DNA of 46,947 bases from JAZDHV01 sp043810355 (GTDB lineage: Archaea > Nanobdellota > Nanobdellia > Woesearchaeales > JAGVYU01): NCBI GenBank assembly GCA_043810355.1, contig JBDROB010000060.1, positions 1 through 46,947 on the forward strand, read 5' to 3'. Positions 41,695 through 46,947 of this stretch are shown one piece after another. The notes below the pieces were generated by a model, which saw only the letters and a list, made by a program, of their open reading frames with translations, was not told the origin of the DNA and did not search any database. Made by a program: the position numbers and the translations under genes. Within the stretch, counting starts at the first letter, position 1, and each line of letters begins with the position of its first letter.

Positions 41695-42042
41695 TTATTT
41701 GAGGATCGCAAAAGATGACATTGCAAGCAAGACAATAGATCCTATGATCACTAGTGCGATATTAAATCCTGGATCACCTGTTTCTGTTAAGATATGGATC
41801 TTCTCAGGAAATATTAGGATTATTACTGATAATGCAAAATTGAATATTGCTGCTATCAAAGCAAATATTGAGAGAAACATCCCACCATATTCTGCAGGTT
41901 TATTCCTTATTCTTTTGATTGATCTAATGGAAAAGAACATGCTTAAGGGTATTATTATCAATAGATTGAATATAGGTATCCAAAATAGGAATATTAGTAG
42001 GAATCCTGTCCAAGCATATTTCTTATCAAGTTTCTCTGCCAT
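41695..42042 (-). CDS. Small membrane protein (DUF4190-like)
   Basis: A 115-residue protein with three hydrophobic segments (about 12-37, 55-78, 92-112) separated by a basic loop (IRSIKRIRNKPAEYGGM). This loop followed by GGMFLSIFALI resembles small DUF4190-type proteins. Function unknown. It lies between the GT2 genes and the GT-C-like genes on the same strand. Confidence 0.65.
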   Translation of the reverse strand: MAEKLDKKYAWTGFLLIFLFWIPIFNLLIIIPLSMFFSIRSIKRIRNKPAEYGGMFLSIFALIAAIFNFALSVIILIFPEKIHILTETGDPGFNIALVIIGSIVLLAMSSFAILK

Positions 42043-42097
42043 TCTTAACTGATAATTCTTGTTTATTATTGTTTATTCTTATTAATGTTTTATTCTG

Positions 42098-42214
42098 ATT
42101 ATTCAACCTTATTATTCAACCTTATTATTCAACCTTATCATTAAATCTTATCATTAATTATAATCATTAGATTTGATCAATCAATTTGATCAATCAATTT
42201 GATCAATCACTTTG
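42098..42214. repeat. 13-bp minisatellite, nine units, overlapping a gene end
   Basis: Nine consecutive 13-base units in exact register. Three are identical ATTATTCAACCTT (from 42098). Three are diverged intermediates (ATCATTAAATCTT, ATCATTAATTATA, ATCATTAGATTTG). The last three are ATCAATCAATTTG twice and ATCAATCACTTTG (to 42214). The last two or so units encode the C-terminal residues and stop of the GT-C-like protein at 42190. Since 13 is not a multiple of three, unit gain or loss would shift the frame and move the stop codon. Confidence 0.85.
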
Positions 42215-43629
42215 ATTATCTCAATCCCATCTTTTGAATAGATTTTCTTAAATGTTTCGTTGTTCCTGAATAAAAACAATAATCCTTGATTTGGTTTGCT
42301 CCATACCAATGAGTTTTTCATCTCATCATCAATATAGATATATCCAATCTCATGTTCTTTCAATCTTTTTTTTGCACTCTCAAGGTCATCTTCCTGGAAT
42401 ATTTCCTGTGCATTTATTAGTCTTTGGCTTTCCCCTTGCCTGTGAAGATAATGGGGATAAAAAATGGATTTTTGTCCTGAAAAATACTGGATTATATCCC
42501 CTCTTGAATAATGTGATAAGACATTTCCTGATAAAGTAGAATACTCTTTCAAAAACTCAAGGCTCTTTGCCATCTCTTGTGTTGGGATCTCAGTGATGAT
42601 TCTTGTGCTGTATGAATATGTTGAGAATAGTATTCCTAGAAACAATGATAATATTACTGCATTTTTTATTATTTTCTTTGACCATTTCATTCTTAGCAGC
42701 TTATTGAATGCATAGGCTGACAATATTACAATTAGGATGTTCAGGAAAATATTCACTTGATTCGAGAAAAATGATAGCAGAAAGGTTCCGAATATTATGA
42801 GGATCAATGGCAGATATTTTTTCCCTCCTTTATTTAGAAAATATAGTCCAAATAATGATAATATTAGGCTAAATGTAGTGAATGAGATAAACCCGCCGAG
42901 GTCTGTGAGATATTCTTGTATCATGTTCTTTTGAAACAATCTGTTGATTTCAGGAGTGCCAAGAAAATAGTTTACAGATGTGCAATAGACTAAAAATCCT
43001 AATGTGATTAAGAAGATTATTCCTATGATCAGTTTCCTTCTTTTTTGGTCATAAGAGGCATAACCAAGCAATAAAAAGATGTTTATTATGACTGTCAACA
43101 GGTTTGAAAAGATTAATGATAAATAAAGGATAATTGAAATTACAGTAAGAGTTTTCTTGTTTAGCATTATCAGGTACAATGCAACCATTGATATTAATAA
43201 ATAAAAAGAGTTTGAATTGATAAAAAAGATAGAGAAGATGAATATTGGTGATAGTATAAAGAATAAAAGGGTATAGAATCTTTGATCTGATTTTACTTTC
43301 ACTTCTTTTAAGATTAAAGATAAGACTACCAATGTCAAGATCCCTATTAGAAGAGGTACAATAAAGAAAACCATTTTCACGTCAATTGCCAATGACAATA
43401 TGTAAAGAAATATATCAAATGATGTGATTAAAGTATAACCTCCATTATAGATGCTCGACACTTTCTCACCACTCTTTAATGCATTGTTGATATTAAGATG
43501 ATAATATGCATCATTGCCTGGAAGATTTGGATTATTCACATATCTGATTGAACTCATGATTATCAGTATGAATATCACTAGCACTGCTATGATCGCTGTT
43601 TTTGTCCTGTTGTTAAATTGTAATCTCAT
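42190..43629 (-). CDS. GT-C-like membrane glycosyltransferase, candidate
   Basis: A 479-residue protein with about ten membrane helices in the first 350 residues and a soluble C-terminal domain (about 365-479). The loop after the first helix reads NLPGNDAYYHLNINNAL, with an Asp-containing D-x-Y-Y-H motif in the place of the catalytic acidic motif of GT-C enzymes (AglB/Stt3 and GT39 families). The tail contains HYSRGDIIQYFSGQ and YIYIDDEM strands. It probably transfers a sugar from a lipid carrier. The start follows the stop of the upstream GT-C-like gene by two bases, with GAGGT before the ATG. The C-terminus is encoded within a 13-bp tandem repeat. Confidence 0.75.
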   Translation of the reverse strand: MRLQFNNRTKTAIIAVLVIFILIIMSSIRYVNNPNLPGNDAYYHLNINNALKSGEKVSSIYNGGYTLITSFDIFLYILSLAIDVKMVFFIVPLLIGILTLVVLSLILKEVKVKSDQRFYTLLFFILSPIFIFSIFFINSNSFYLLISMVALYLIMLNKKTLTVISIILYLSLIFSNLLTVIINIFLLLGYASYDQKRRKLIIGIIFLITLGFLVYCTSVNYFLGTPEINRLFQKNMIQEYLTDLGGFISFTTFSLILSLFGLYFLNKGGKKYLPLILIIFGTFLLSFFSNQVNIFLNILIVILSAYAFNKLLRMKWSKKIIKNAVILSLFLGILFSTYSYSTRIITEIPTQEMAKSLEFLKEYSTLSGNVLSHYSRGDIIQYFSGQKSIFYPHYLHRQGESQRLINAQEIFQEDDLESAKKRLKEHEIGYIYIDDEMKNSLVWSKPNQGLLFLFRNNETFKKIYSKDGIEIIKVIDQID

Positions 43630-43631
43630 GC

Positions 43632-45131
43632 TTACCTCACTTCACACCTTAATTCATATACCAATACTTTATCTTTTCCAAATATAGGAACAAAACATTT
43701 ATCATCAAGATATTTTATTTCATTTATTCCAAAGTTTTTAATCAGCCTGTCTGTTGAGAAATATATGTATTTTGCATTGTATTTGCTTAAAAGATGGATA
43801 GCTTCAATAACAGAATTTGTTGTATAAATTTTATTGATGTCATCGTATCTTTGGTCTATTTGAGGTATCATGAGAAAATCAGTGTCAATCACATTTTTTC
43901 TTTTTGTAACAGATGTTATCAGATTTCCTTGCCTTGGAAATGAGACAATAACAGAATCTTCTGCTGTATTGTCTCTTATCCATTCCAAGACTTCAATCTC
44001 ATTGTTTCTGAATGAATTGTTGATCTCTCCTTTTGCATAGATTAAGGAAGGGATCATCATTGTGAGCAATGCTGCAATATAGAAAAGGCTTATCCCTACT
44101 TTTTTGTATTTTTCAAATTTTGTTTTTTCAAAAAAGTGTATTAGGATTTTGAAGAAATATCCGAAAAGGATGAGCATCACTATGCTTAAGAACATGATGC
44201 CCATGTTTAAGGTTATAAACTTTAAGGTGATCAAGATCAAGAGTGTTATGGCCAAGCTTATGAATATGTATAATTCTCTATTCTTTTCCCTTATCACCAA
44301 TCTATATATGATATAGATCCCAAATATAAATGAAAATAGGCTTATTTGATTGATTATTGTAAGAAAGCTGATATTGGAAAAGTATTGTGAGAATAATTGA
44401 TTTGGGACATTTTGCCATAGGAATCTGAGCCCATGGAATAAGAAGACATCTTTAAAGATGATGATATAAAACCATATAGAGATAAAGAAGGTAAACAGTA
44501 TCACTTCTAGTTCTTGCCTGCTTTGCTTGAGCTTTTCAATTCTCACAAAGAATAGAAAGGTCATAAGCCCAAGAACAATAATTATCAATGATGAGTGCAT
44601 TAAAAGTAATATGACAAATGTTATTACAAAATAGATGAATCTATTTTTTTCATTCAAAGATATGAAGAGGTATATCAGTAAAAAACTTAAAGGTATCACC
44701 AAAGAATATGGTGATATTGTGTTTATGGTCTTGCTGAAAAAGATAGGTACAAATCCTGAAAGCACTGCAGTCATAAGGGCTGCCTTTCTGCTTCTGGTGA
44801 TTCTTTCTGTTATGAGATATATTACAAATATAAGCAATGATGCCAAGATATTTGGTATGACTTTTCCCACAAATTCAATAGGTAAAACAAGGTTAAACCC
44901 TGCTAAGATATAGTAATAGACTGGTAGCACAATATATGTTCTTCCTGAAAAGCTAAGATCATCCTTGATTAATGGCAATCCTGTTGATTTTATGTTCTCT
45001 ACCTGCCTCAATGTAAAATATGCTTCATCTGAGCTAAAATGATCTGTCTGAAAAGCAAAATAAAGTCTCATTGATAACACTATCAAAAAGACTGCTAATA
45101 AAATCCATTTTCTGTGTTTCATGACACTCAT
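43632..45131 (-). CDS. GT-C-like membrane glycosyltransferase, candidate
   Basis: A 499-residue protein with about eleven membrane helices and a soluble C-terminal part (about 390-499). The first external loop, QTDHFSSDEAYFTLRQVENI, carries the D-E acidic motif of GT39/ArnT-like GT-C enzymes. The second loop SFSGRTYIVLPVYYYILAGF is also typical. The C-terminal domain has LEWIRDNTAEDSVIVSFPRQ and IYFSTDRLIKNFG, similar in arrangement to the neighbouring gene's tail, so the two are probably paralogues in an operon. The start may be three codons further in (MKHRKWILL); neither has a clear ribosome-binding site. Likely substrate is a dolichyl-phosphate sugar. Confidence 0.78.
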   Translation of the reverse strand: MSVMKHRKWILLAVFLIVLSMRLYFAFQTDHFSSDEAYFTLRQVENIKSTGLPLIKDDLSFSGRTYIVLPVYYYILAGFNLVLPIEFVGKVIPNILASLLIFVIYLITERITRSRKAALMTAVLSGFVPIFFSKTINTISPYSLVIPLSFLLIYLFISLNEKNRFIYFVITFVILLLMHSSLIIIVLGLMTFLFFVRIEKLKQSRQELEVILFTFFISIWFYIIIFKDVFLFHGLRFLWQNVPNQLFSQYFSNISFLTIINQISLFSFIFGIYIIYRLVIREKNRELYIFISLAITLLILITLKFITLNMGIMFLSIVMLILFGYFFKILIHFFEKTKFEKYKKVGISLFYIAALLTMMIPSLIYAKGEINNSFRNNEIEVLEWIRDNTAEDSVIVSFPRQGNLITSVTKRKNVIDTDFLMIPQIDQRYDDINKIYTTNSVIEAIHLLSKYNAKYIYFSTDRLIKNFGINEIKYLDDKCFVPIFGKDKVLVYELRCEVR

Positions 45132-45229
45132 TATATCAAATAAATGGTTTGAGTATTAAAAATTTGTGAAATATCATGAAATATCACTATAGGATAAGAT
45201 TTATAATATTGGTTGGATTTCTTTGTCAT

Positions 45230-45961
45230 ATGGACAGAATCAGGCTGTATTCACAGGACTTCACTGAATTTTTAGAGGGTGGATTGCAAAAAGGGATTAT
45301 TTCTGGACTATATGGTCCTGCTGCATCTGGAAAGACTCTTACTTGCATACTTGCTATGCTCAGTCCAGATTTAGTTGGTAAAAAGATTGTTTATATTGAC
45401 ACAGAAAAAGGCCTTTCGACTGATCGTATCAAGCAGATAATGCCTGATTGTAATGAGCAATTGAATAACACTATTTTTTTTAATCCAAAGAATTTTCCTG
45501 AGATGCAGAAAATATGTGAAAAGCTTGACAAAGTCATTAATGAAAAATTTGGTCTGATTATTGTTGACACTATTAGTTCTTCTTACAGGCTTGAGATTGC
45601 TAATAAGTCTGATCAAAAAAAATTAAATCAGGATTTTGTGAACATAACATCGCATTTAAGTAAGATTTCTAAAGATTATGATATCCCTATATTAGTCACA
45701 ACTCAAGTATATGCTGATATGAATAATGAAGATAGTGAAAGCTTAAAATTAGAAGAAAAAGAGAACAACAATAGAGACAAAGTCCTTCCTATTGGTGGAT
45801 TCATATTAAAGAACAGGTGCAAATGTTTTATTGAGTTAATCAAGCTTAACAAGAACAACAGGATGGCTGTAATAAAAAATCATAGTGACATTGAACCTGG
45901 CAAAGAGATGTTTTTTAAGATAATAGGAGAAGGTATTGAAAAGTTTGAAAGACCTAATTAA
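45230..45961 (+). CDS. radB: RadB-like RecA-superfamily ATPase
   Basis: A 243-residue protein from the ATG at 45230 (MDRIRLYSQDFTEFLEGGLQ). Walker A is GPAASGKT (residues 29-36). IVYIDTEKGLSTDRI and Walker B LIIVDTISSSYR follow. The PILVTTQVYAD segment is the RecA-fold L1/beta-5 region and GGFILKNRCKCFIEL lies near the end. It lacks the N-terminal helix-hairpin-helix domain of RadA, as expected for RadB, a recombination mediator paralogue. A TATA-like ATTTATAATATT (about 45198-45209) lies 20-30 bases upstream, so an upstream in-frame ATG at 45176 is unlikely and the message is nearly leaderless. Confidence 0.9.
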   Translation: MDRIRLYSQDFTEFLEGGLQKGIISGLYGPAASGKTLTCILAMLSPDLVGKKIVYIDTEKGLSTDRIKQIMPDCNEQLNNTIFFNPKNFPEMQKICEKLDKVINEKFGLIIVDTISSSYRLEIANKSDQKKLNQDFVNITSHLSKISKDYDIPILVTTQVYADMNNEDSESLKLEEKENNNRDKVLPIGGFILKNRCKCFIELIKLNKNNRMAVIKNHSDIEPGKEMFFKIIGEGIEKFERPN

Positions 45962-46035
45962 GAATGTATAAAATAAGGTTAAAGAAAAGGATTAAAAAAA
46001 ATATAATAAAAAATATGTCAAAGCATCAATTGGGT

Positions 46036-46638
46036 CTATTCCTCGACAAAATCTTCTATAGGTGACTTGAAATCCTCTGGCTTTTTTATATCTCCTCTTT
46101 TAAGCAGATATTCCCTTGCGAGGATCCAGAAAAATAAGCCTATGCTTTTCTTTCCCTTGTTATTGCATGGGACAACCAAGTCAAGGTTATTTGACTGATT
46201 GTTTGTATCACATAGTGCGACTACAGGAATTCCAACTTTCATTGCATCATATATTGCATTCCTGTCAGGCCATGCATCTGTTACCATTATTAATTTTGTT
46301 TCTATATAATTCTTTAATTCAGGGTTTGTTAATATTCCTGGGGGATATCTTCCTGCAAAGATTCTGATCCCAGTGACTGCTTCTAATGCTTTTACAGATT
46401 TCCATCCATTTTCTCTTCTAGAGATGACTAAAATGTCTTCAGGTGCATACTGGGCTAAAAAACTTGCAGCTACCCTTATTCTTTCATCAATTTTCTGCAG
46501 ATTTAATACTGACAGGCCGTCTGGTCTTGTCTTGTATATGAATTGTTCCATGTATTTTGTCCTGAACTTTGTACCTATGTGTATTCCAGACTTTAGATAC
46601 ATGTCTTGAGGTACTAAAAATTGTGCTTCTTCTGTCAT
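46036..46638 (-). CDS. rps2: Small-subunit ribosomal protein uS2
   Basis: A 200-residue ribosomal protein with family features: YLKSGIHIGTKFRTKYMEQF, IYKTRPDGLSVLNLQKIDER, AGRYPPGILTNP and the VTDAWPDRNAIYDAMKVGIP segment, then VALCDTNN. Length is typical of archaeal S2 (about 200). TAGGAGG lies nine bases before the ATG. In many archaea rps2 follows other translation or transcription genes; here the upstream 300 bases contain only a promoter and a tiny frame. Confidence 0.96.
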   Translation of the reverse strand: MTEEAQFLVPQDMYLKSGIHIGTKFRTKYMEQFIYKTRPDGLSVLNLQKIDERIRVAASFLAQYAPEDILVISRRENGWKSVKALEAVTGIRIFAGRYPPGILTNPELKNYIETKLIMVTDAWPDRNAIYDAMKVGIPVVALCDTNNQSNNLDLVVPCNNKGKKSIGLFFWILAREYLLKRGDIKKPEDFKSPIEDFVEE

Positions 46639-46688
46639 GATATTTGCCTCCTATATCGATAAACATCAATTATTGTAACATTCAATAT

Positions 46689-46703
46689 TTATTTCACAGC
46701 CAT
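46689..46703 (-). other. Five-codon mini-ORF (MAVK-stop) with strong ribosome-binding site
   Basis: On the minus strand GAGGTGAT is followed four bases later by ATG GCT GTG AAA TAA. It lies 50 bases before the rps2 start in the same transcript. It could be a leader peptide, or the truncated remnant of a gene that once preceded rps2. Confidence 0.4.
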
Positions 46704-46783
46704 TTTTATCACCTCAGGCTGCATTTCTTATAGAAAGACTAGCGTCCTATAAGATTTGGTGATAACTAGCAGGAGTATTAGTG

Positions 46784-46795
46784 GGTTTATAAATG
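46784..46795 (-). promoter_or_regulatory. TATA box upstream of rps2
   Basis: Minus-strand CATTTATAAACC is a good archaeal TATA box, giving a predicted start near 46760 and a leader of about 120 bases containing the mini-ORF. The rest of 46639-46947 shows no gene I can support. Confidence 0.55.
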
Positions 46796-46947
46796 TTTTG
46801 GTCATCACAGTATCTCCGATTGTATGTGTGGTTATAACTTGGGATTCTTTGGTTTTGAGAAAAATTAAGGTGTTGTTTTGTTGTTTAGTGGTGGGTCTGG
46901 TGTTTTTTCTATATTCTTTTTTCCCCTCCCCCATTACTATTTGTGCT

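Noticed and set aside
42098..42214. CRISPR array
   Set aside because: Units are 13 bases and contiguous with no unique spacers, and no cas genes are nearby. It is a minisatellite.
46728..46934. A 68-codon minus-strand frame upstream of rps2
   Set aside because: It crosses the TATA box of rps2 and its composition is not protein-like, so it is treated as non-coding.

Overview
The window comes from an AT-rich archaeal genome, most likely a DPANN lineage close to Woesearchaeota/Pacearchaeota. The evidence is an archaeal-type SRP RNA, archaeal S2, aMBF1, RadB, an AK6/Fap7-type kinase and an NFACT (RqcH/Tae2) protein. TrmB-type regulators, GGTGA/GGAGG ribosome-binding sites and archaeal TATA boxes point the same way. 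Several genes look bacterial in type (LeuRS core, GlmS/GlmM, GpsA), which is common in these lineages. No replication origin, tRNA, CRISPR array or complete insertion sequence was recognised.

Layout. 1-1980: edge of a possible transposase-like gene, the SRP RNA gene, and a RelE-like toxin-antitoxin pair enclosed by a 41-bp direct repeat of the SRP RNA 3' end. 2036-7028: Kef-type antiporter, a hairpin-rich spacer, leucyl-tRNA synthetase and a small Cys-containing protein. 7339-11737: two secreted surface proteins, the larger full of N-glycosylation sequons. 12214-16202: a sugar-nucleotide locus with UDP-glucose dehydrogenase, a nucleotidyltransferase-UDP-xylose synthase fusion and, divergently, a ribbon-helix-helix/nucleotidyltransferase fusion. 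16290-19457: small basic protein, isolated 5S rRNA, small protein, short NFACT protein and MFS carrier. 19510-24143: glmS-glmM-glmU-like genes, which would make UDP-GlcNAc from fructose-6-P, interrupted by a palindromic element. 24337-27824: winged-helix protein with a putative S-layer-like domain, TrmB regulator, two unknown genes and an AK6-like kinase. 27930-33230: GpsA, an ABC exporter, a Cys-rich lipoprotein and a membrane-anchored regulator. 33343-33902: a second toxin-antitoxin pair. 34023-38292: YjbQ, a double-sensor TrmB regulator divergent from a HAD-like/PEP-swivel/unknown operon, and aMBF1. 38295-45131: membrane proteins, two processive GT2 and two GT-C-like glycosyltransferases. 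45230-46638: RadB and ribosomal protein S2.

Working together. UDP-GlcNAc synthesis, a route from glucose-1-P through UDP-glucose and UDP-glucuronate to UDP-xylose, four membrane glycosyltransferases and a sequon-rich surface protein describe an organism that invests heavily in a glycosylated cell surface. The most novel-looking parts are: the RHH-nucleotidyltransferase fusion with degenerate catalytic motifs facing the UDP-xylose operon; the TrmB-controlled operon holding a lone phosphohistidine swivel domain; the SRP-RNA-flanked toxin-antitoxin insertion; and two related palindromic elements.
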